55,861 nt of DNA from Roseovarius sp. MMSF_3359 (GTDB taxonomy: Bacteria; Pseudomonadota; Alphaproteobacteria; Rhodobacterales; Rhodobacteraceae). This document shows, in pieces, positions 27,897 through 36,151 of the stretch (the stretch's first letter is position 1; each line of letters begins with the position of its first letter). Under the pieces are notes generated by a model. It was not told where the DNA came from. It saw only the letters and a list, made by a program, of their open reading frames with translations, and did not search any database. Position numbers and translations under genes: made by a program. The stretch spans positions 1 to 55,861 of the forward strand of contig NZ_JASHJC010000019.1 in NCBI RefSeq assembly GCF_030733385.1. The letters run 5' to 3'.

Positions 27897-29177
27897 GTGT
27901 TCAACTACGGTTACTTTTCCTTCGATTCGAAAGAGTCGTTGATGCAGAAGGCGGCGGAATATTGGAATCCCGGGAAGGTCAGTTTCTGGACCGAGGCGGG
28001 GACGCCGATGGTGATCGACCGGCGCGAGGGATATTTCCTCTATGACATGTCCGGCAAACGGCTGATCGACCTGCATCTGAACGGCGGCACCTATAATTTT
28101 GGCCACCGCCACCCGGAGTTGGTCGAGGTGCTGAAATCCGGGCTCGATTACTTCGACATGGGCAATCACTGGTTCCCATCCGTCGCAAGAGCCGCCTTTG
28201 CCGAGCAACTGGTCAAGACCGCGCCACATACGCGGTACGCCATCTTTGGCGCGGGCGGGGCCGAGGCGGTGGAGATCGCGCTCAAAACCGCGCGGTATGC
28301 CACCAAACGCAAGAAGATCGTGTCGATCATCAAGGGCTATCACGGCCATTCCGGCCTGTCGGTGGCCACGGGCGATGAACGGTTTTCCAAGATTTTCCTG
28401 GCCGACAAGCCGGATGAGTTCGTGCAGGTGCCGTTCAACGATGCCGATGCGTTGGAAGATGTCCTCAAGGGTGGCGATGTGGCGGCCTTCATCATCGAAA
28501 CGATCCCGGCCACCTACGGCTTCCCCCTGCCCGACGACGGGTACCTCAAGACCTGTCAGGATCTCTGCCACAAATACGGCGCCAAGTTCATCTCGGACGA
28601 GGTACAGACCGGGTTGATGCGCACGGGCGTGATGTGGGGCTGGCAGGGCTACGGGCTGAAACCCGACATCTTTGTCTGCGGCAAGGGCCTTGGTGGCGGC
28701 ATCTACCCGATCAGCGCGTGCCTTGTAACCGAAGAATGCGGCCAATGGCTGATCGAAGATGGGGCCGCGCATATCTCGACCGCAGGCGGCTCCGAGCTTG
28801 GCTGTCTTGTGGGGCATCACGTCATGGAGATGTTGCAGCGCCCCGAAGTGATCTCGAACGTGCAATTCGTGGCAGAGTATTTTGCCCAAAGCATGAAAGA
28901 GATGATGGCGCGGCATTCGGATATCTTCGTGGGTGTGCGACAGCGTGGGGTCGTGCTGGGTCTTGAATTTGACCATCCCGAGGGGGCCGTGGCGGTCTCC
29001 CGCGCGCTTTATGAAAACGGGGTCTGGGCGATCTTCTCCTCGCTCGACAAGCGCGTATTGCAGTTCAAGCCGGGCGTGGTTCTCGATGTGGACACCTGCC
29101 AGGAAATCATGGACCGGTTTGACGCCGCCATGCCGCGCGCGCGCCAACTCCTCAAATCAGGGCGGCGCGCGGCATGA
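27897..29177 (+). CDS. Class-III PLP enzyme, probable amino-alcohol phosphate phospho-lyase
   Basis: A 426-residue fold-type I PLP protein of the class-III aminotransferase family. Visible features are FGAGGAEAVEIALKTAR (cofactor phosphate loop), SDEVQTGLMRTG with Asp234, and the Schiff-base lysine K263 in VCGKGLGGG. In this family some members are not transaminases but eliminate phosphate and ammonia from amino-alcohol phosphates. The nearby APH-fold kinase and acylating-type aldehyde dehydrogenase favour that role (for example 1-amino-2-propanol phosphate to propionaldehyde), by analogy with the RMM microcompartment. Transaminase activity cannot be excluded. It starts with GTG, with AAGGGG six bases upstream, and overlaps the next gene by four bases. 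Confidence 0.8.
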   Translation: MFNYGYFSFDSKESLMQKAAEYWNPGKVSFWTEAGTPMVIDRREGYFLYDMSGKRLIDLHLNGGTYNFGHRHPELVEVLKSGLDYFDMGNHWFPSVARAAFAEQLVKTAPHTRYAIFGAGGAEAVEIALKTARYATKRKKIVSIIKGYHGHSGLSVATGDERFSKIFLADKPDEFVQVPFNDADALEDVLKGGDVAAFIIETIPATYGFPLPDDGYLKTCQDLCHKYGAKFISDEVQTGLMRTGVMWGWQGYGLKPDIFVCGKGLGGGIYPISACLVTEECGQWLIEDGAAHISTAGGSELGCLVGHHVMEMLQRPEVISNVQFVAEYFAQSMKEMMARHSDIFVGVRQRGVVLGLEFDHPEGAVAVSRALYENGVWAIFSSLDKRVLQFKPGVVLDVDTCQEIMDRFDAAMPRARQLLKSGRRAA

Positions 29178-30703
29178 GCGAACATCAGACATTCGACACA
29201 CCACGCCTCGCGGTTCCGGACCGGGCCTTGTCACGCGCCCGGATGAAAGTGGGTCGGGCGGCCTGGGCCGCGCGGTATTACAAGAGCTTCAGTCGCGAAG
29301 CGGTGATGGCCATTGCCGAGGCTATGGCCAAAGCGGGACATGACCGTGCGGCGGAATTCGCCGATCTTGCCGTCAGCGAGACCGGATATGGCGTGGTCGA
29401 ACACAAGGCGCTGAAGAACCGGCTTTGCACTCACGAGTTGCTCGATCACTACCGCGATCTGGATCTGGTCACGCCGCGGGTGGACACAGAGCGCAAGATC
29501 ATCGAACTGCCCAAACCCGCTGGCGTGATCTTTGCCCTTGCCCCGGCAACCAACCCGGTTGCGACAGTGTACTACAAGGCGATGCTGGCCGTTTTGAGCC
29601 GGAACGCCATTGTCATCAGCCCGCATCCGGCGGCCAAGAAGGTCTCGGCACAGGCGGCCCGGCACCTGGCCGAAGCAGCCGAAGCCGCAGGCGCGCCCGC
29701 AGGCCTGATCCAATGTGTCGAAGAGCCGTCGATTCCGCTCGTGCAGGACATCATGGCGTCGGATCGCATCAACGTCATCATCGCCACCGGCGGCACCGCC
29801 ATGGTCCGCGCGGCTTATTCCTCGGGCAATCCGGCATTGGGCGTCGGCCCGGGCAATGCGGTTGCGTATGTTGATCCGTCGGCCAGTGTCGATGCCGCAG
29901 CGCGTTGCCTTGTCGAGAGCAAGAGTTTCGACAATTCGGTGCTCTGCACCAACGAAAGTGTGGTTGTCACGCTCGACGGAAATCGCAGCAATCTCGAACG
30001 CGCGCTGCGCTCTGCCGGGGCGCATCTGTGCAACGAGACGGACACCGACAAGCTGCGGCAGTACCTCTTTGGCGGTGAGGGCTTCACGCTGGAGGCGATC
30101 GGCAAAAGCGCACAATGGATTGCCGAACGCGCGGGCATTCGCGTCAGCCCGTCGACCAAAATCCTGGTGCCCGTCGTGGTGACACCGGGGCAGGATGACC
30201 TTCTTTTCCGCGAAAAACTCTGTCCGGTGCTGACGCTCACCGCCGCGGTTGATTTCGAACAGGCGGTGACATTTGCCAAACATACCACCCGTCGCGGGGC
30301 CGGCCATTCGGCGGCGTTCCACGGTGACGACAGCGACCGGCTGGTTGCCTTTTCGCAGGACATGCCGGTCTACCGCGTCGTGGTGAACGCGCCCTGTTCA
30401 CAAGGGGCTGCGGGGTTTGCCACGCATCTGCCGCCGACCTTCACCATTGGCACCGGGTTCGCCGGGCGTTCGTCCGTCGGGGAAAATGTCGGGCCGCAGC
30501 ACCTGGTGCATTGGACGCGGATTGCCTACGCCAAGGATCTGCCTGCCGATCTTGCGGGCGTGGACCTGAGCCATGTGTCGTCAGACCGGCCAAAGATGGC
30601 GGTGCCTGCGCCAACCGCGCCTGAACCTGCGGGTGACGTCTCGCGTGACGAGCTCAGGCGCCTGATCCTCGAAGAACTGCGCAGCCTGAAAGGAGACGTC
30701 TGA
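29174..30703 (+). CDS. Microcompartment aldehyde dehydrogenase (CoA-acylating type)
   Basis: A 509-residue aldehyde dehydrogenase resembling PduP/EutE/AdhE-type enzymes, which make acyl-CoA and NADH. The catalytic Cys258 lies in SFDNSVLCTNESVV; the FDNSxxC context and the GVGPGNAVAYVD segment are typical of the acylating branch. A Pro/Ala-rich linker (about 470-488) leads to a C-terminal amphipathic helix (SRDELRRLILEELRSLKG) with the look of an encapsulation peptide, so the enzyme is probably lumenal. The most likely substrate is propionaldehyde. It overlaps its neighbours on both sides (ATGA and TGATG), so expression is coupled to the shell genes. Confidence 0.88.
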   Translation: MSEHQTFDTPRLAVPDRALSRARMKVGRAAWAARYYKSFSREAVMAIAEAMAKAGHDRAAEFADLAVSETGYGVVEHKALKNRLCTHELLDHYRDLDLVTPRVDTERKIIELPKPAGVIFALAPATNPVATVYYKAMLAVLSRNAIVISPHPAAKKVSAQAARHLAEAAEAAGAPAGLIQCVEEPSIPLVQDIMASDRINVIIATGGTAMVRAAYSSGNPALGVGPGNAVAYVDPSASVDAAARCLVESKSFDNSVLCTNESVVVTLDGNRSNLERALRSAGAHLCNETDTDKLRQYLFGGEGFTLEAIGKSAQWIAERAGIRVSPSTKILVPVVVTPGQDDLLFREKLCPVLTLTAAVDFEQAVTFAKHTTRRGAGHSAAFHGDDSDRLVAFSQDMPVYRVVVNAPCSQGAAGFATHLPPTFTIGTGFAGRSSVGENVGPQHLVHWTRIAYAKDLPADLAGVDLSHVSSDRPKMAVPAPTAPEPAGDVSRDELRRLILEELRSLKGDV

Positions 30704-31314
30704 TGACCGATCTCCGGGCGTCGATCTTCATTGATCAGCTACAGCCGCAAACCCTGGCCTATATCGCGACCTGGATGCGCGGCACCCTGCCCCGCCTGCG
30801 CATGGCCGCGCAGATCGTCGAGATTGCACCGGGGCTGGATGTGGAGGCGCTGACCGACACGGTGCTCAAAAGCGCCGAGGTGCGCGCGGGCCTTCTGGTG
30901 GTCGAGCGTCAGTTCGGCACGTTGCAGTTCCATTCCCATTCCACCGCGGAGGTGCATTCCGGTGCGGCGGCCATTCTTGAGACCCTGGGCAAGACGATGG
31001 ACGATGTCGCCCCGCCCAAGATCCTCGCGTCGAAACTGGTCACCAATGTGGATGACCAGCACGCATTCCTGATGAACCGCAACAAGCTGGGCTCGATGGT
31101 TCTGGGCGGTGACAGCATCTACCTGCTGGAATGCCAGTCCGCCGCCTACGCCATCCTTGCCAGCAACGAGGCTGAAAAAGAGGCAGATGTGAAATTGATC
31201 GACATGCGCATGATCGGTGCCAACGGGCGGCTCTATCTGGCCGGGACCGAGGCCGATGTGCGAAATGCCAGAGAGGCCGCCGAAGGCGCGCTCCGTGATG
31301 CAGGGGCGGCGTGA
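30703..31314 (+). CDS. Tandem BMC-domain shell protein, CsoS1D type (BMC-T)
   Basis: A 203-residue protein with two BMC domains in tandem, each in the circularly permuted order seen in CsoS1D: FIDQLQPQTLAYIATW, EIAPGLDVEALTDTVLK and the second-domain MNRNKLGSMVLGGDSIYLLE and ASNEAEKEADVKLIDMRM align with that protein from memory. CsoS1D trimers stack face to face and have a gated central pore lined by an adjacent Glu-Arg pair; the same pair is present here at E68-R69 in VVERQFG. It would form the pseudohexameric, gated tile for larger molecules (CoA, nucleotides). Confidence 0.87.
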   Translation: MTDLRASIFIDQLQPQTLAYIATWMRGTLPRLRMAAQIVEIAPGLDVEALTDTVLKSAEVRAGLLVVERQFGTLQFHSHSTAEVHSGAAAILETLGKTMDDVAPPKILASKLVTNVDDQHAFLMNRNKLGSMVLGGDSIYLLECQSAAYAILASNEAEKEADVKLIDMRMIGANGRLYLAGTEADVRNAREAAEGALRDAGAA

Positions 31315-31739
31315 TGTCAGGCCTGCGGGACGAAATTCGCGCCATTTTGCGCGAGGAAATTGCTGCGCTCACGACAGGTGCGCAGGTGGCGCCCGTGCCC
31401 GCGCGGGAACGGGTGCAGATTGCCACAAGCGCCGATCTCAACCGGTTCGCGCAGGATCTTGTTGCGCGGGCAGCGATGCCGGGGTTTGCCGAGCAGGTCG
31501 CGCGGGGCGAGATCAGTTTCGAACTGGCCGCGCAAAGACCTGTTGGCGGCCCGATCGTACGTGGCGTGCCGAAAGCCGCACCGGATGTGCTCGACAAGCC
31601 GTTGGTGACCGAGCGCGATATCGCGGCCCTTTCGCGGGGCGCACGCACGCTCAGACTGGGCAAGTCATCCCGGCTGACGCCTCTGGCGCGCGACGAGGCG
31701 CGGCGCAGGGGCATACGGATCGAAAGGAGTGAGACATGA
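31314..31739 (+). CDS. Microcompartment accessory protein with encapsulation-type N-terminus
   Basis: A 141-residue protein of unknown biochemical role. The first ~19 residues (SGLRDEIRAILREEIAAL) form an amphipathic helix like known encapsulation peptides and are followed by a Val/Pro/Ala linker. The C-terminal part ends in a pattern (LVTERDIAAL ... SSRLTPLARDEARRRGIRI) that recurs in several microcompartment-associated proteins such as the N-terminal part of EutT and EutQ-like proteins. I infer a lumenal scaffold or core-organising role. The ATG at 31314 overlaps the previous stop; a GTG at 31311 is possible. It overlaps the BMC-P gene by four bases. Confidence 0.65.
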   Translation: MSGLRDEIRAILREEIAALTTGAQVAPVPARERVQIATSADLNRFAQDLVARAAMPGFAEQVARGEISFELAAQRPVGGPIVRGVPKAAPDVLDKPLVTERDIAALSRGARTLRLGKSSRLTPLARDEARRRGIRIERSET

Positions 31740-32002
31740 TTAGAGGTCGTGTCATCGGCAAGATCTGGTCGTCGCGCAGGGTCGATGCGATGCCGAGCGG
31801 TGCATTGCTCAACGTGGAGCTGGACGGCGGCGGGAACCTGATCGCGTTCGACCCGCTCGGCTGCAACACCGGCGAGGCGGTCCTGATCACCCAAGGGTCG
31901 GTCGCCGCGGGGTACTTCACCGGCCGGACCGCACCCATCGACGCGCTCATCATCGGCTCCATCGACGAAGAAACACCAAGCAAAACCCGAAAGAAATCAT
32001 GA
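31736..32002 (+). CDS. BMC-P shell vertex protein (EutN/CcmL family)
   Basis: An 88-residue pentamer-forming protein that caps the vertices of the shell. The start IRGRVIGKIWSSRRVDAMPSG and the middle LLITQGSVAAGYF / PIDALIIGSID match the EutN/CcmL family. It ends in a basic tail (TRKKS). It is the only BMC-P in the window. It overlaps the accessory gene upstream and is followed 12 bases later by BMC-H. Confidence 0.93.
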   Translation: MIRGRVIGKIWSSRRVDAMPSGALLNVELDGGGNLIAFDPLGCNTGEAVLITQGSVAAGYFTGRTAPIDALIIGSIDEETPSKTRKKS

Positions 32003-32014
32003 AGGAAGATACTC

Positions 32015-32299
32015 ATGGCTAATCAAGCAATCGGAATGATCGAAACCAAGGGATACGTGCCCGCGCTATCGGCGGCGGATGCCATGGTCAAGGCGGCGAA
32101 TGTCGAGATCGTGTCGCGTAACGAGGTGGGCGGCGGCCTCGTCTCGGTCATCGTCAAGGGCGATGTGGGCGCGGTCAAGGCCGCGACAGAGGCCGGTGCC
32201 GAGGCTGGCAGCCAGGTGGGCGAAGTGACCGCCGTGCATGTCATTCCGCGGCCGCATGCCGATCTGGGCAAGCATTTCTCAGCGGCGGCGGTGAAGTGA
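32015..32299 (+). CDS. BMC-H hexameric shell protein (PduA/CcmK family)
   Basis: A 94-residue single-domain shell protein, expected to form the main hexameric facets. [40 protein letters not shown] and [11 protein letters not shown] are near-identical to PduA/EutM signatures. The pore loop is EVGGGLV (37-43): compared with PduA, Lys37 becomes Glu and the pore Ser40 becomes Gly. That makes the pore more EutM-like at position 40 and changes the charge next to it. A GAAGGAAG-type ribosome site precedes the ATG. It is the only BMC-H gene here. Confidence 0.96.
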   Translation: MANQAIGMIETKGYVPALSAADAMVKAANVEIVSRNEVGGGLVSVIVKGDVGAVKAATEAGAEAGSQVGEVTAVHVIPRPHADLGKHFSAAAVK

Positions 32300-32333
32300 C
32301 ACAGGCCGCAAGCAGGTGGGAGATGCGCGCGAT

Positions 32334-32963
32334 ATGACGGAACTGAGGGTCTATCTGCCGATCGAGGATTTGCAGCCGCAATTCGCGGCCTGGCTGTCCT
32401 CGCCCACCCGCGCGCGCGCCTATCCGCCGTTTCGGGGGCAGAACTCGCTTATCATCGAGGTGGCACCGGCCCTGTCGATCCACCGGATCACCGATCTGGC
32501 GCTCAAGGTGGCGCCGGATATGGAGCCGGGCATTCTCTTTACCGAGCGGCAATTCGGGCTCTTGGAGCTTCATGCCGATGACATGGCCGACCTGGACGCC
32601 GCCGGAAAGGCGATCCTCAAGGGGATCAAGGCCAAGGCCGGCGATCAACTCGCGCCCAAGATCCTTTTTCACGACATCATCGAGGATCTCTCGGATCAGC
32701 ACGCGATCATCCTGAACCGGTCGCGCGACGGGTCGATCCTCGTGCCGGGTGTGGCGCTCTTGATTTACGAAATGACCCCGGCGCTTTTTGCCTGCGTTGC
32801 GGCGAACGAGGCCGAAAAGGCCGCGCCGGATGCCACGATCAACGATGTGCAGATGATGGGCGCCTCGGGCCGGATCTTCATGTCCGGCTCGGTGAAAGAC
32901 ATGGAAATTGCAAGGGACAGGATCACAGAAGTTCTGACCGGAATCAAAGGACGCTCTGCCTGA
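32334..32963 (+). CDS. Second tandem BMC-domain shell protein, CsoS1D type (BMC-T)
   Basis: A 209-residue paralogue of the first BMC-T, with the same permuted tandem layout: YLPIEDLQPQFAAWL, EVAPALSIHRITDLALK, TERQFGLLELH with the E71-R72 gate pair, ILNRSRDGSILVPGVALLIYE and AANEAEKAAPDATINDVQMMG. Sequence divergence from the first copy is large, so this is an old duplication rather than a recent one; the two could form mixed stacked tiles. An alternative GTG start at 32316 adds six residues, but the ATG at 32334 fits the family start and has GGGAG upstream. Confidence 0.86.
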   Translation: MTELRVYLPIEDLQPQFAAWLSSPTRARAYPPFRGQNSLIIEVAPALSIHRITDLALKVAPDMEPGILFTERQFGLLELHADDMADLDAAGKAILKGIKAKAGDQLAPKILFHDIIEDLSDQHAIILNRSRDGSILVPGVALLIYEMTPALFACVAANEAEKAAPDATINDVQMMGASGRIFMSGSVKDMEIARDRITEVLTGIKGRSA

Positions 32964-32982
32964 ACGGGGCGCAGAACTTTAA

Positions 32983-32997
32983 GGGGGATGATCCCCC
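32983..32997 (+). promoter_or_regulatory. Intercistronic hairpin between shell and transport genes
   Basis: GGGGGATGATCCCCC is a perfect palindrome with one central base; in RNA it gives a five G:C-pair stem with loop ATGAT. There is no T-tract after it, so it is more likely an mRNA-stability or attenuation element than a full terminator. It lies in the only 56-base gap of the front half of the operon. Confidence 0.45.
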
Positions 32998-33019
32998 GAT
33001 AACACGACAGGAGGATATG

Positions 33020-34156
33020 ATGACTTCAAGACTGAACAGACGGCAATTTGTGGGCCGTACCGCGGCGCTGGCGGGCCTTGCCGCCGCCGGACCGCTGAGC
33101 CCGGCATTTGCCATGCGGGCCGACCGGATGAACATCCTGTGCTGGGAAGGGTACAACTCGGACGAGGTGCTTGGCCCCTTCCGCGATGCCAATCCTGACG
33201 CCACGGTGCGCGCCGAAAGCGGCACGTCCGATCCGGACATGATCAACAAGCTGCGGGCGGGGGAAACATCCGTTTGGGACCTGATCAACGTGAACCAGCC
33301 CTGGGCGCGCGATCAGCTTTATCCCGAAGGGCTGATCAAGCCGCTGAACAAAGACCGGTTCATGCCGTACTTTGAAAAGATGCTGCCGGAATTTGCGAAT
33401 TATTCGTTGTCCTTTGCCGATGATGGCGAATTGATCGGCCTGCCGCAGCGGTATGGCCCGTTCAGCTTCGTGGTGAATACCGACAAGATCAGCCGCGAGA
33501 TGGCCGAAGATCAGGGCTGGAACCTGTTCCTCGACCCGGCGATGAAGGATCGTTACGGCGTTCTGACCTATGACAACTGGAACGTCATCCACATGTGCCT
33601 GACCGCCGGGCTGAACCCCTTCGCGCCGGTCGAAGGCGACGATATCGGCAAGTTCACCGAGACGGCGAATGCGATCTTCGGCGGGGCGAAACTCCTGACC
33701 GATGATCTGGTGGCGATGAACACCGCGCTCATCAATGGCGAGATTGACGCCTATTTCACCGGCGGCACCTACACGGCCTCGCCCGCGCGCTATGACGGCG
33801 CGACGAATGTGCGGGGCATCACGCCCAAGTCCGGCCCGGTCGATGGCAAGGGCGGTGTGGTCTGGGTCGAGCTGACCTCGGTCGTCAACAACCCCGACCC
33901 AAGCAGCCTGGCCGAGGATTTCCTCGAATTCGTGCAGGATCCGGAGATTTCCAAGGCGGTGGCCTTCACCGAAGGCACCTATAACCCGGTCACCCAGATG
34001 GGCGATCCCGCGGTGATGGGCAAGTTCGACGAGGAGGAACTCGACGCCATCCAGATGGATAGCCTTGCCGATGAAATGGCCCGCTCGCTCGATTATCAGG
34101 TCGTCGCCTCATACGACACGCTGATCGACATTTACACGCAAGCGCGCCGCTCCTAA
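33020..34156 (+). CDS. Polyamine-type ABC transporter substrate-binding protein (PotD-like)
   Basis: A 378-residue periplasmic binding protein. The N-terminus carries a twin-arginine signal (LNRRQFVGRTAALAGLAAAG, cleavage after AFA), so it is exported folded through Tat. The mature part opens with MNILCWEGYNSDEVLGPF, typical of the spermidine/putrescine-binding family. The ligand is probably a small cationic amine, which would suit an amino-alcohol substrate for the microcompartment (inference). The second of two adjacent ATGs is chosen because GGAGG lies five bases upstream of it. Confidence 0.85.
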   Translation: MTSRLNRRQFVGRTAALAGLAAAGPLSPAFAMRADRMNILCWEGYNSDEVLGPFRDANPDATVRAESGTSDPDMINKLRAGETSVWDLINVNQPWARDQLYPEGLIKPLNKDRFMPYFEKMLPEFANYSLSFADDGELIGLPQRYGPFSFVVNTDKISREMAEDQGWNLFLDPAMKDRYGVLTYDNWNVIHMCLTAGLNPFAPVEGDDIGKFTETANAIFGGAKLLTDDLVAMNTALINGEIDAYFTGGTYTASPARYDGATNVRGITPKSGPVDGKGGVVWVELTSVVNNPDPSSLAEDFLEFVQDPEISKAVAFTEGTYNPVTQMGDPAVMGKFDEEELDAIQMDSLADEMARSLDYQVVASYDTLIDIYTQARRS

Positions 34157-34226
34157 GGCCGATGGCTCCGGGGCGTAGATGCGCCGGGGCCATCCAACCA
34201 AAACCTTGAAGCCACTGGGGATGGGT

Positions 34227-35300
34227 ATGTCAGGACAGGCACTTTTGCGCCTTGAGGGTATTGTCAAGAAATTTGGCGACTTTACCGCGCTTGATGGCAT
34301 TGATCTGGATATCAATGAAGGCGAGTTCTTCACCATTGTCGGCCCGTCGGGCAGCGGCAAATCCACGCTGATCCGGCTGCTGGTCGGGATGGATGATGTG
34401 ACGTCGGGCGAGATCCGCCTCAATGGTGCGCGGATCGACCAGACCCCGGCCAACCTGCGCCCGACCTGCATGGTGTTCCAGTCGCTCGCGCTCTTCCCGC
34501 ATATGTCCGTGGGGCAGAACATCGAATTCCCGCTCAAGCTGCGCAAGGAAGACCCCGCCGCCCGCCGCACCCGCGCGCTTGAGCTTCTCGACCTCCTGCG
34601 CCTGCCGCGGGACTATTATGACAAACGCATTTCGCAATGTTCCGGCGGCGAGCGGCAGCGCGTGGCGCTGGCCCGCGCACTGGCGTTTGATCCCGAAATC
34701 CTGTTTTTTGACGAACCTCTCTCGGCCCTTGACTACCGGCTGCGCAAGACGTTGGAGAAGGAACTGAAAGACCTGCACGCCCGCACTGGCAAGACCTTTG
34801 TCTACATTACCCATTCGCTGGAAGAGGCGATGGTGATGTCGGATCGGATTGCCATCATGAAGGACGGGCGCTTTGAACAGATTGCCGTGGCGGATGAAAT
34901 CTATGGCCAGCCCGTCAGCCGCTTCGTGGCCGAATTCATGGGCGAGGTGAACCTTTTCGCCCTCGACACCGGCACCGACGGGACATTGTCCAGCGATATC
35001 CTGTCGATCCGCGAGGGTGCGCGGCTATCGGCGGTCACGCCGGGCGCAAGCGGCCTGCTGATGGTGCGGCCCGAATACGTGCGCTTTGCCGAAACCGGGG
35101 AAAGCTATGATTTTACCCTTTCGGGCAAACTGCATGGCGAATACGCGCTCGGGTCCCGCATCCAGTACGAGCTTGAAACGCCGGCCGGCATGGTCACCGT
35201 GGAGAAACTGCGCGAGGATCGGCTGAGCGCCCGCGAAGGCGACGACATTGCCATCGGGTTCAACGCGGATGTCACCCATTTTATCGGGGACACGCCATGA
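34227..35300 (+). CDS. Polyamine-type ABC transporter ATPase (PotA-like)
   Basis: A 357-residue ABC ATPase: Walker A GPSGSGKST (about residues 40-48), signature CSGGERQRVALARAL with Cys in place of the usual Leu, Walker B ILFFDEPLSALD, and a C-terminal TOBE-like regulatory domain from about residue 240. It energises import by the two permeases that follow. The ATG at 34227 is preferred because it has GGGG six bases upstream; the frame continues back to 34179. Its end overlaps the permease start by four bases. Confidence 0.93.
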   Translation: MSGQALLRLEGIVKKFGDFTALDGIDLDINEGEFFTIVGPSGSGKSTLIRLLVGMDDVTSGEIRLNGARIDQTPANLRPTCMVFQSLALFPHMSVGQNIEFPLKLRKEDPAARRTRALELLDLLRLPRDYYDKRISQCSGGERQRVALARALAFDPEILFFDEPLSALDYRLRKTLEKELKDLHARTGKTFVYITHSLEEAMVMSDRIAIMKDGRFEQIAVADEIYGQPVSRFVAEFMGEVNLFALDTGTDGTLSSDILSIREGARLSAVTPGASGLLMVRPEYVRFAETGESYDFTLSGKLHGEYALGSRIQYELETPAGMVTVEKLREDRLSAREGDDIAIGFNADVTHFIGDTP

Positions 35301-36151
35301 ACACGCTTGATCGCAAACTCGGGTTCCTGTCCTCCCTGCCGCTGACGGTGGTGCTGTTGGCCTCGTTCCTGGCGCCGATGGTGGTGGTGGCGCTCTTTTC
35401 GATCATGCCGGCCAAGGTGTTTTCGCTGGCCAACATGCCGGATTTCTCGGCCTATTCCGTGTTCTTCAGCCAGGGCTATTACAAGTCACTGCTGTGGTCG
35501 CTCGGTATGGCATTGGCCTCGACCGCGATCCTTCTGTTGGTCTGCTGGCCGCTGGCCTATGGCATGGCCAAGGTGTTCGGCCGCTTCACGCTGGTCCTGA
35601 CGATCGCCGTGGTGATGAGCCTTTTCGTGTCGGAAAACATCCGCCTTTTCGGCTGGGTGCTGACCCTGATGAAAGGCGGGTTGATCGAAGGCCATTTCCG
35701 CGCCTTCACCGGTGTCGGCTTCGAAAGCCCGCTTTACGGCGTCGGAATCATCGTCTTCGGGCTGGTTTATGTCTACCTGCCCTTCATGTTGTTTCCGCTG
35801 GCGCAGGGCATCGCCATGGTGCCCGACGACACGCGGCAAGCGGCCTATGACCTTGGCGCGACCCGTTGGCAGGTGCTCTGGCAGATCGAGGTACCGCTGG
35901 CGGCCCCCGGCATTGTCGTGGGCTCGCTTCTGAGTTTCGTGCTGGCCGCGGGGGCCCTGGCCGAATCCAAGATCCTCGGTGGCCAGGCGGTGATTGCCAT
36001 TGCCGATGATATAGAAACCGCCTTCACCTTCGGTCAAAACTGGCCCTTGGGTTCGGCCCTGTCGATGATCCTGATCGTCATCATCGGGGGGCTGGCGCTC
36101 TTCGGGGTGAGCAAGGTTGATCTCGATGCGATCATGGGGAGGAAACGCTGA
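35297..36151 (+). CDS. Polyamine-type ABC transporter permease (PotB-like)
   Basis: A 284-residue inner-membrane permease with about six helices and the ATPase-contact EAA loop at DDTRQAAYDLGATRWQVLWQ. The layout matches the PotB/PotH family. Its ATG overlaps the ATPase stop and its stop overlaps the next permease start by one base, so the importer genes are translated as a unit. Confidence 0.92.
   Translation: MNTLDRKLGFLSSLPLTVVLLASFLAPMVVVALFSIMPAKVFSLANMPDFSAYSVFFSQGYYKSLLWSLGMALASTAILLLVCWPLAYGMAKVFGRFTLVLTIAVVMSLFVSENIRLFGWVLTLMKGGLIEGHFRAFTGVGFESPLYGVGIIVFGLVYVYLPFMLFPLAQGIAMVPDDTRQAAYDLGATRWQVLWQIEVPLAAPGIVVGSLLSFVLAAGALAESKILGGQAVIAIADDIETAFTFGQNWPLGSALSMILIVIIGGLALFGVSKVDLDAIMGRKR

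Noticed and set aside
27882..29147. A 421-codon frame on the minus strand opposite the class-III PLP enzyme
   Set aside because: It mirrors a well-supported coding region and shows only His/Asp/Arg-rich shadow sequence.
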